Origin: Oscillospiraceae bacterium
GTDB lineage: Bacteria > Bacillota_A > Clostridia > Oscillospirales > Oscillospiraceae
Direction: 5' to 3'
DNA length: 12,396 nucleotides
Assembly: GCA_017455225.1 (NCBI GenBank)
Contig: JAFTBL010000204.1
Span: 1 to 12,396, forward strand
The notes below the pieces were generated by a model. That model was not told where the DNA came from. It saw only the letters and a program-made list of their open reading frames with translations, and made no database searches. The translations under genes and the position numbers were made by a program. Below, one piece after another: positions 6,901 to 12,396 of the stretch (position 1 is the first letter of the stretch; the number at the start of each line of letters is the position of its first letter).

Positions 6901-9900
6901 TCCTTGACGTTATGGATGGTATACGTCCCCTTGCCGTCCTTATCCAACGCGGCGGAGTTGCGGAAGTCCTCCATTGCCTGCTGCAGTGGTGAGAGCTTGC
7001 CGGACAAGCTGCGCAGCGCGGGAACGTCCTGATCGCGAACGACCCAATGGCTGTTAAAGTCCAGCCACGCTGCCAAAAACAGTCCGTCGCCGCCCTTCAA
7101 ATCGTTCCGGGTGCGGGAGTTGATCTTGGCGGCGTTGGTCACTTCCTTCGCTGCGGCGCTGCCCGACAAATTCTCATTGCCCACGCCGGCGCTGTTTCGG
7201 ATGATGATATCTGGCTTGGCGCTCCATCTGCCTCCTACCAGTGTGCCGACGTTCGCTCCGGCCGTGGTCATCGTACCGATCGCCAGCGAGTCCTCGATGA
7301 CGATGCCGCCGTCCACCAGATAGCCGCACAGACCGCCGAGCTGATCGGCGGCGGACGCCGTGCCGCTGAAAAGACAATGGTCTATACTGACAATGCCCGC
7401 GTTGTTGTCCAGGCTGCCGATCAGACCGCCGATGTAGCGGTTATCCGCGGCGTTGACAGCACCGTCAAACCAACATTCGTTCAGCGACGCCTCACCTGTG
7501 ACGGCGCCGATCAGGCCGCCGAAACGGCTGCGTTCTTTCCCTGCGGCCTGCACGATCGCATTGCTGTAAATGTGATCCAGCGTGCCGGTAAACGTGCCTG
7601 CCACAGCGCCGCAGTAAGGCCCGTCCTTTTCAAAATAGCTGTTGAGCAGCCGGAAATTGCTGATCTGCGATTGAACAGAGGCGAACATTCCCGTAGGATC
7701 CTCTGATTTTGATTTCAAATACAGTCCGCTGACGGCATAGCCCTGCCCGTCAAAGTTGCCGAGAAAGCCGTATACGGGAAACCACGGATCGGCAGGCGCG
7801 CTGCTTGCCCAGTCTGCGGCGCTGCCTGTGTTGATGGAGATATTGCCGCCCAGCTTTACTGTCTTGCGGGCAAAATCCGTGTTGTAAGAGAGATAGGTGA
7901 AGCCGTACAGATCCTCCGGGGAATCCAATATGTACTCCTTCTCCCGCACGCTGTACCAGCTTGTATCCATCTTTTTGGCAAGGCCGTTCACCGAGGGAAC
8001 GCTGTCCGCAAAAGACTGCAAAACAGGCGTGCCGTTGGGCTGGATCGCCCAGTACTCGTCAAAGTCCAGCATCGTCCAGCAATAGGCGTTGCTGCCGGTG
8101 AGATATTCCCTGCCGATCATCATACAGCCGCCGGTAAAGGTCTCCTGCACGTTGTTCACCGTGGCAATACAGCTGTCCGATGCGGCGTAGGTGTTGTCAA
8201 AGGACAGGGTGGATCTCTTACTGATCCAGCTCGTAGCGGCGCCCACGTGCTTGTCGCCGTCGATCACGCCCACATTCAGGCAGTCGGTGATCTCCACCAT
8301 GTTGGAAACCAGGCCGATGAGACCGCCCTTCAGGATACCGCCCGAAATGCTGCCGCTGTTGAGACAGTGCTGCAAGCGCACCGCCGTACCGCCGAGGATC
8401 CCGGCTATGATGCCGCCGGACTGGCTGGCCTGCTCGCCCACCAGTTCGATGGAGCCGTCAAACCAGCAGTTGTTGACGGTGACCGTTTCCATGCCGGCCG
8501 CACTGCCTGCGATACCGCCGGTGGTGCGCGCGGCAGAGCTGACGATGATGGCGTTGCTGTACACCGTGTCGATCATGCCCTCGGCACAGCCCACAACACT
8601 GCCCATGTAGGAGATGCGGTATGTTTCATTGAGAAAGCGGCTGTTCACCAGCCGGAAGTTTTTGAGCGCGCCGGCGGCGGTGATGGACGTGAACAGTCCC
8701 GTCCCGGGTTGATTGCTGTGCAGGTACACACCGGAGATGGTATGACCCTGCCCGTCAAAGGTGCCGGCAAAGCGGTTGATGGGGTACCACGGCTTCTCCG
8801 GCGCCTTCTCCGCCCAATCCGCGGCATCGCCCTCATTGACGGTGATGTCCGCGCCCAGCTTTATCGTTTTGCCCGTGAAGTTATGGTCGGCGGAGAGGAT
8901 GTAGAAACCATAAAGCTGATCCAGCGTTGTAAGGGTATATTCGCTCTTTCCCTCGTCGTACCAACTGATATCGTATGCTTTCTCCGCTGTTGTTTCGCTG
9001 CTTGTCTTTTTGGCGAAGCAGCGCAGCTGGGGCATGCCGTCTTCCGTTATCGTCCAATGGTCTTCAAAATCCAGATCTGTCCATTGCAAAGCCGCATCGC
9101 CAATAAAGCAGGCTTTTTGCAGCCCGATGGGATAGGACTGGAACGCCCCGTCCCAGCAGCCGAGCACGGCAGGGTATCCGTCCAGATTCGTATAGGCGTG
9201 TTCTGCCGCCAGCGTAGCGCTTCCCTCCAGGCGCCCCACGGCCGTGCCGATGCTGTCTTTTCGTTCGGCGGTGATGGAGCCGGCAGAAAGGCTGTCTTCG
9301 ACCCTCAGGTGCGCGCCGTCCTGCAGGATGCCTGCAAACCCGCCGATACGCGGGTCATCCGTGATAAAGTCGTTGGTGATGTTTGCCGTGTTCAGGCAAT
9401 GGGTGATGGTGGTGTTCTCGCTTGCCTTCTTCACCGTGCCGATCAACCCGCCGCCGCCCATGGCGCGGCCCTCGCCCTCCATGCGCAGCTCGCCGTCAAA
9501 CCAGCAATCGGTAAGATGGAACGATCCGTTTTCCGCCACGCCCACCAAGCCGCCGGTATTTTGCCAGTAAGCCACCACGACGGCGTTGCTGTACACGGTG
9601 TCCAGCGTACCTGCGCCGTTTGCCACGATACTGCCGCCGCCGTTGTTGGACCAGTTATAGAAAACGCTGTCGATCACGTTCAGATCCTTAATGAGACAGC
9701 TGTCCTTCGTGTAGGCGAACAGCCCCGTGGGCAAGTACAGGGACTTCCCGCTCCAGTACTCCACCTGCGGATGCTTTTCATAATAGTGATCCAGCTGCGC
9801 AAGATCATACCCCATGGCATACACGCCGCTGATGGTATGGCCCTGCCCGTCAAAGGTGCCGGCAAACTGGTAGATGGGGTTGTTCCACACCGTCTCCGGC

Positions 9901-10178
9901 ATGGCCGTCCCCCAATCCTCTGGCGTGCCCTCGTTCATGACGATATCCTTGCCCAGCTTGAAGGTCTGCCCGGCAAAGTCGTAGTACCGGCTCAGCTTCG
10001 CCATGTCGAACAGTTCCTGCGCCGTGGTGATGGTATAGACCTTCTTGCTCTCGCTGTACCAGTCCACACCCGCCTTGTTGCCGGACGCAGTCAGTTTGAC
10101 GGAAAGCCAGCCGCCCGCGCCTGCGGCGATCAGGAGGGCTGCGATGCCGGCAGCGATCATGACTGTTTTCTTTTTCAT
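3960..10178 (-). CDS. Giant membrane-anchored protein of six GLUG-type repeats
   Basis: About 2072 aa. The N-terminus is MKKKTVMIAAG followed by a hydrophobic stretch to about residue 25, then a polar segment: a signal anchor or uncleaved signal peptide with no clear A-x-A site. The remainder is six tandem repeats of 326-365 residues, each with FAGTFDGQGHTISGVY or a close variant, [IV]YSNA, xCWFDG, several GGLxG turns, and a closing W-x-[IV]-x-x-x-x-x-P-x-L-x-S/C segment. GLUG-type repeats are known from large bacterial surface proteins and probably form a beta-solenoid; ligand binding or adhesion is inferred. There is no LPXTG, catalytic domain or C-terminal anchor; it ends ALKSLVTTP. I chose the ATG at 10176-10178 because AAGGAGG (10187-10193) lies 8 bases from it but only 2 bases from the ATG at 10182-10184. 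The upstream hydrolase gene stops inside this ribosome binding site, indicating tight operon coupling. Confidence 0.9.
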   Translation of the reverse strand: MKKKTVMIAAGIAALLIAAGAGGWLSVKLTASGNKAGVDWYSESKKVYTITTAQELFDMAKLSRYYDFAGQTFKLGKDIVMNEGTPEDWGTAMPETVWNNPIYQFAGTFDGQGHTISGVYAMGYDLAQLDHYYEKHPQVEYWSGKSLYLPTGLFAYTKDSCLIKDLNVIDSVFYNWSNNGGGSIVANGAGTLDTVYSNAVVVAYWQNTGGLVGVAENGSFHLTDCWFDGELRMEGEGRAMGGGGLIGTVKKASENTTITHCLNTANITNDFITDDPRIGGFAGILQDGAHLRVEDSLSAGSITAERKDSIGTAVGRLEGSATLAAEHAYTNLDGYPAVLGCWDGAFQSYPIGLQKACFIGDAALQWTDLDFEDHWTITEDGMPQLRCFAKKTSSETTAEKAYDISWYDEGKSEYTLTTLDQLYGFYILSADHNFTGKTIKLGADITVNEGDAADWAEKAPEKPWYPINRFAGTFDGQGHTISGVYLHSNQPGTGLFTSITAAGALKNFRLVNSRFLNETYRISYMGSVVGCAEGMIDTVYSNAIIVSSAARTTGGIAGSAAGMETVTVNNCWFDGSIELVGEQASQSGGIIAGILGGTAVRLQHCLNSGSISGGILKGGLIGLVSNMVEITDCLNVGVIDGDKHVGAATSWISKRSTLSFDNTYAASDSCIATVNNVQETFTGGCMMIGREYLTGSNAYCWTMLDFDEYWAIQPNGTPVLQSFADSVPSVNGLAKKMDTSWYSVREKEYILDSPEDLYGFTYLSYNTDFARKTVKLGGNISINTGSAADWASSAPADPWFPVYGFLGNFDGQGYAVSGLYLKSKSEDPTGMFASVQSQISNFRLLNSYFEKDGPYCGAVAGTFTGTLDHIYSNAIVQAAGKERSRFGGLIGAVTGEASLNECWFDGAVNAADNRYIGGLIGSLDNNAGIVSIDHCLFSGTASAADQLGGLCGYLVDGGIVIEDSLAIGTMTTAGANVGTLVGGRWSAKPDIIIRNSAGVGNENLSGSAAAKEVTNAAKINSRTRNDLKGGDGLFLAAWLDFNSHWVVRDQDVPALRSLSGKLSPLQQAMEDFRNSAALDKDGKGTYTIHNVKDLTAFALLSRLTDYAGCTVKLASDVTLNPGSAADWDETAPGNAWMSVGSAAKPFAGTFDGQGHTISGLYQNIKSDDPTGLFAQTAAGSTVKDLRIENSFFAKNGPYCGAVAGIFTGTMEHVYSNATVQAAGKERSRFGGLAGAVTGEASLTECWFDGAVNAADNRYIGGLIGSLDNKAGAVTVSHCLFSGTATAKDHLGGLCGYLVDGGITIVDSLSIGTLETTGATVGTLVGGRYSAAPTITIRHCAGVGTQDLAGTAVAKEITDAAKINSRTRDRLKGEDGLFLATWLDFDNHWVVRDQDVPALRSLSGKLSALQQAMEDFQNSAEKDENGKRVHTVNNADDLKAFALLSQNNTFADSIVKLAADVDLNPGWMAGADAPANQWSTPIGSTSVPFAGTFDGQGHTISGVYRSAAGNAGLFTQVASTAVLKDFRLTNSYVTTSAGYAGTIAAHFAGTAEKIYSNATLAVTGGAAYFGGLFGETRYGDATVSECWFDGVIDAAGKQWVGGLIGGAYDAVTVSHSLFSGSITAEKGVGGICGNTISAAGITFEDTLAAGVINAAQWGGLVGGRQSAECVLTANNSVSVGSAKWYGSSGAYVQNAADNVSSRTLEQLKGDGGAFLAAWLDFNNYWVTRPDAVPALQSMTDGFHNSYTEDEDGKRVYTVADAEDLLAFARLSKSMSFAGSTVTLSADIDLNPGWDASAEAAPDLVWEMIASTSVPFAGTFDGQDHTIRGVYVSAGSTQKTGLFVKTAETAVLKNFRLENSCFLTEAPYQGSIAGAFAGTAERIYSSAIVHKTTSGNSRYGGLFGNVEGAAAALSECWFDGTVSAAGNSYVGGLIGALDTAANVTVQHCLFSGVITAGQQVGGICGFAFAADSHITMDDTLAIGVITAGQKGELIGGRQTASSVLTANNSVGVGSAKWYGNSGAYAGNAVNVSSRTREQLKGDDGAWLASWLDFEEHWVTRDGAVPALKSLVTTP
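3963..10040 (-). repeat. Array of six ~1-kb tandem coding repeats (A-F)
   Basis: Unit starts on the minus strand are about 10040 (A), 8942 (B), 7937 (C), 6926 (D), 5897 (E) and 4919 (F). The aspartate codon of the FDGQ signature falls at 9849, 8754, 7749, 6726, 5700 and 4722. Intervals are 1095, 1005, 1023, 1026 and 978 bases, all multiples of three. A and B are the most divergent, C and D are nearly identical over a long block, and E and F form another similar pair (shared WYG-x-SGAY and NVSSRT-x-EQLKGD segments). Unit C has degraded the signature to FLGNFDGQGYAVSG and F to FDGQDHTIRG. Confidence 0.88.
5962..7640 (-). repeat. Recently duplicated block shared by units C and D
   Basis: Matching landmarks keep a constant offset of 1029 bases (343 codons): gagagcttgccgg at 5962 and 6991, gttatccgcg at 6411 and 7440, gcgccgcagtaagg at 6577 and 7606. 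The copies span about 5962-6615 and 6991-7640, with most differences at silent positions and no net indel between landmarks. At protein level the copies share VQAAGKERSRFGG, AVTGEASL, ECWFDGAVNAADNRYIGGL and VVRDQDVPALRSLSGKLS. Confidence 0.85.
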
Positions 10179-10186
10179 GGTCATTC

Positions 10187-10193
10187 CCTCCTT
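10187..10193 (-). promoter_or_regulatory. Ribosome binding site that decides the giant gene's start
   Basis: AAGGAGG overlaps the TAA stop (10192-10194) of the upstream hydrolase gene. Spacing is 8 bases to the ATG at 10178 and only 2 bases to the ATG at 10184, so MKKKTV is favoured over MTMKKK. The stop/RBS overlap suggests translational coupling. Confidence 0.75.
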
Positions 10194-11589
10194 ATCGCGG
10201 CGGCTTGGCTACGTTGTAGCTCCACTCTCGCATCGGCAGGGTCGTGGCCGAGCCCACCGTATAGGGAAACTGCATCACCACAGTTCCCTCGCCATAGGTG
10301 TAGGATTCCTGTGCCACCTCGTTCAAGTGGAGAAGCTGCACCGTGTGGGTGCCGTAGCCCGTGTCGCCGCCCAGCAGCTTATGATAGTTGGGGTAAAGCA
10401 CCGTATCCACCCGTTTGAGATAATCGGTAAACTGATCGAACACGTCGTAGCCGTGATGTGACGGGAAATATACGTCCAGATCCAGATACTCGCTGCCGTA
10501 GGCACGCATGATGAACTGCTGTGCGGCAAAGGTGCCGTCTGCGGGAAACAGGATCGTCTGCCCCTCCACGTAGTACATCAGCCACGTGCTGGTGGCGTTT
10601 TCTCCCGTCCACTCCTCGTAGGGCATTGCCTCCGAGGTAAACACCGCCTCCACCGTGATGTCGTTGAAATAGTAGCGGTCGCCCAGTACGATCTCGTGGA
10701 GCACGGGCGCCGCGCCGTCCGATCGCTTGAGCATAGGCGGCAGGCCCCTGACGTAGTTGCTCAGCTTTTCACCGCCGTAGTAGGTCTCCGCCTCCGCGCT
10801 GACGCAGTTATAATACACGTTTTCCACATAGACCCTGTCCATCTGCTCCTTGTTCTCCAAAAACGCCTTGAAAACGCCCATGTGGTCGATATGGGGATGG
10901 GACATGAACCATGCCTCGATCACCGGCTTCTCCCCTTCCGGCGTCAGCTTTTCCAGATCGTCCAGCAGATAGGGCAGCTCGTTCTCCGTGCCGCCGTCGT
11001 TGATGATAAAATGGCCGTTTTTGAGCTGGAAGAAAAAGCTGGCGCCGGTGGTGTAGAGCTCGGGAAGATACAGCGTCGTTTTGGCGCCCGGCTTGTTGCC
11101 TGCCAGATAGTCCTCGTTGTATGCAAGGTGCTCCGACCACGCGCCCTTTTCACAGGCGGAGATCATGGTGCGGTTCAAGCGGGTGAAATACGTCACGGAA
11201 AGGCGCAGGCTGTCCTTCTGGAAATACGTCTTATAGACGTATCCGCCCAGACCGTGCTCGCCGTTGTCCGTATATCGGGTAAAGCCGCTGTTCTCCAGCA
11301 CCTTCAAGTATGCGTTGTATTCATCCTGCGTGGTATCATAGACGTTGATGCTGTATGTATCGGCACCGTCGTCCACCGCGTTTTCATAGCGGACGGATGC
11401 GCCGGTAAGCGCCGGCACATTGGCAAACAGATCATATTGCGAATACGCTCCCAGCGTGGAAGCATCTCCGGAAACGATCGTTTTTTTCTCCGGCAGAGCC
11501 TGCGCCGCAGCGCGCCCGCCGAAAAAGCAGGCGGCCGCCAGCGCCAGTGCAGCGGTGCCCAGCAATACGTGCTTTGCAGATTTCTTCAT
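10192..11589 (-). CDS. Exported metallo-beta-lactamase-fold hydrolase
   Basis: A 465-aa protein with MBL-fold hydrolase motifs. The N-terminus (MKKSAKHVLL, an alanine-rich core, GRAAAQA) is a signal peptide or anchor; AAAC at 18-21 is a weak lipobox. Residues ~50-160 form a separate alpha/beta-looking domain (TYSINVYDTTQDEYNAYLK) that I have seen ahead of MBL domains in Firmicutes but cannot name. The MBL domain starts around residue 185: NDGG at 197-200, the metal motif SHPHIDHMG (H231, H233, D235, H236), FPADG (D351) and FPSHHGYD (H378/H379). The HHG ending and spacing resemble ComEC-type MBL domains. The usual third-histidine position is not evident, as VEAVFTSEA holds none. The substrate is unknown; outside the cell it could cleave phosphoesters or lactone/ester bonds. 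The start has GGGAGG at 11597-11602, 7 bases away. The gene lies 19 bases after the permease and 13 bases before the giant gene, consistent with one operon. Confidence 0.85.
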   Translation of the reverse strand: MKKSAKHVLLGTAALALAAACFFGGRAAAQALPEKKTIVSGDASTLGAYSQYDLFANVPALTGASVRYENAVDDGADTYSINVYDTTQDEYNAYLKVLENSGFTRYTDNGEHGLGGYVYKTYFQKDSLRLSVTYFTRLNRTMISACEKGAWSEHLAYNEDYLAGNKPGAKTTLYLPELYTTGASFFFQLKNGHFIINDGGTENELPYLLDDLEKLTPEGEKPVIEAWFMSHPHIDHMGVFKAFLENKEQMDRVYVENVYYNCVSAEAETYYGGEKLSNYVRGLPPMLKRSDGAAPVLHEIVLGDRYYFNDITVEAVFTSEAMPYEEWTGENATSTWLMYYVEGQTILFPADGTFAAQQFIMRAYGSEYLDLDVYFPSHHGYDVFDQFTDYLKRVDTVLYPNYHKLLGGDTGYGTHTVQLLHLNEVAQESYTYGEGTVVMQFPYTVGSATTLPMREWSYNVAKPPR

Positions 11590-11608
11590 GCCGTAACCTC
11601 CCTTCCGC

Positions 11609-12396
11609 TCAGCCCTTCAGCGCGCCCATCATCAGCCCTTTGTTGAAAAACTTCTGCACGAACGGGAACAGGCACAGCATGGGCACCGTGGATACCACGA
11701 TCACGCCGTATTTCAGTACGTCGCCCATCTGCGCCGCCTGACTGGCCAGCTCCGCGTCGGATACCATGGTTACGTCCATCTGGCTTGCTTCCAGAATGCG
11801 CCGCAGGATAAGCTGTAAGGGGTGCAGATTCGTAGGCCGCAGATAGATCATGGGCCCGAAATAGTTGTTCCATTCCGCCACGATGAGATACAGTGTGATC
11901 ACCGACAGCACCGGCCTTGCCAGCGGCAGTGCGATCTTCAGAAGATACTGAATATCCGTCACGCCGTCGATCTTTGCCGATTCCAGCATTTCACTGGGGA
12001 TCGCCGTCTGGAAATACGTGCGCATGATGATCACATAGGTGATGTTGATGCTGCCCATGATGAGATAGCCCCAGCGGGAATTGTTCAGCCCCAGGCTGGA
12101 AATGAGGATGTAGCTGGGGATCAGACCGCCGCTGAACCACATGGAGAACACGCAGATCATGGTAAAGAACTTGCGGCCCTGAAACGTCTTGCGGGAGAGG
12201 ACATAGGCTACCAGCACGATCTGCGTCAGCAGTATGACGGTTCGCCCCGCCGTGTAAAAGAGCGTATTGGCATAGCCCAGCCACACCGCCTTGTAGTTGA
12301 ACACCAGCCTGTAACCCTCCAGCGAGAAGTCCACCGGCCACACAAGCACCTTGCCCTCCGTCACGGCGGTGCCGGAGGAGAAGGAGGAGGACACCA
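11609..12396 (-). CDS. Carbohydrate ABC transporter permease, LplC/YtcP type (5' end outside the window)
   Basis: Inner-membrane subunit of a binding-protein-dependent sugar importer. The visible ~262 residues have several hydrophobic segments and the family-typical stretches GGLIPSYILISSLGL, IIMRTYFQTAIP and the EAA loop ESAKIDG...KIALPLARP that contacts the ATPase (about residues 137-160 of the visible part). The C-terminus MGALKG followed by TGA is typical of this family, which confirms TGA as a normal stop here. Relatives are near 295 aa, so roughly 30-40 residues are missing at the N-terminus. The frame runs off the right edge and the GTG near 12394 is internal (SSSFSSGTAVTEGKV follows). 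In relatives, a partner permease and a solute-binding protein are usually encoded just upstream, which here would be outside the window. These transporters import oligosaccharides or lipo/glyco-conjugates; the substrate cannot be read. It is followed after 19 bases by the MBL hydrolase. Confidence 0.92.
   Translation of the reverse strand, partial: VSSSFSSGTAVTEGKVLVWPVDFSLEGYRLVFNYKAVWLGYANTLFYTAGRTVILLTQIVLVAYVLSRKTFQGRKFFTMICVFSMWFSGGLIPSYILISSLGLNNSRWGYLIMGSINITYVIIMRTYFQTAIPSEMLESAKIDGVTDIQYLLKIALPLARPVLSVITLYLIVAEWNNYFGPMIYLRPTNLHPLQLILRRILEASQMDVTMVSDAELASQAAQMGDVLKYGVIVVSTVPMLCLFPFVQKFFNKGLMMGALKG

Noticed and set aside
4017..6992. 991-codon open frame on the plus strand
   Set aside because: Codon-aligned antisense shadow of the repeat array; its apparent repeats mirror the real GLUG units.
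3963..10040. CRISPR or non-coding tandem repeat array
   Set aside because: The repeat period is about 1 kb, always a multiple of three, and the repeats are conserved as protein; there are no short identical repeats with spacers.
8247..10418. 723-codon open frame on the plus strand
   Set aside because: Same explanation; it also runs past the giant gene into the intergenic junction and the MBL gene, with no recognisable protein features.
10696..11646. 316-codon open frame on the plus strand
   Set aside because: Antisense to the MBL gene, whose family motifs are clear on the minus strand.

Overview
The window is a single-strand gene block: every gene I can support is read right to left (minus strand). 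It looks like part of one operon of a GC-rich, low-G+C-phylum-type (Clostridia/Oscillospiraceae-like, probably gut) Gram-positive. That placement is inference. It rests on strong AGGAGG-type ribosome binding sites, an LplC/YtcP-type ABC permease, large GLUG-type repeat surface proteins and standard stop codon use. No rRNA, tRNA, CRISPR, insertion sequence or phage gene is visible.

Layout in transcription order. At the right edge is the C-terminal ~260 residues of a carbohydrate ABC-transporter permease (stop at 11609). Nineteen bases later comes an exported metallo-beta-lactamase-fold hydrolase (10192-11589). Its stop codon overlaps the ribosome binding site of a giant (~2072 aa) membrane-anchored protein (3960-10178) made of six ~325-365-residue GLUG-type repeats. 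After a ~100-base gap holding a perfect 13-bp inverted repeat there is a 39-codon gene (3738-3857), easily missed. It is followed by a secreted 838-aa protein (1173-3689) with a signal peptide, an N-terminal domain I do not recognise and two more copies of the same GLUG-type repeat. Finally, in the same reading frame and separated by one TGA codon, lies a PHP-type metallohydrolase domain of the CehA/McbA kind (3-1121).

The most notable observation is that last junction. The reading frame runs without a break from the 838-aa protein through TGA into protein-like sequence and then the complete PHP domain. The PHP piece has no ATG/GTG/TTG start and no ribosome binding site between the TGA and a GTG 17 codons later. 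One base change would give a 1228-aa secreted GLUG-PHP fusion. This is a nonsense mutation, a readthrough or recoding site, or a sequence error. TGA is clearly a normal stop for the permease, so a changed genetic code is unlikely.

Working model (inference): a surface-exposed repeat scaffold and two extracellular metal-dependent hydrolases (MBL and PHP) process an unknown extracellular substrate whose product is taken up by the ABC transporter. The substrate cannot be read from the sequence. The long plus-strand open frames are codon-aligned antisense shadows and are not annotated.
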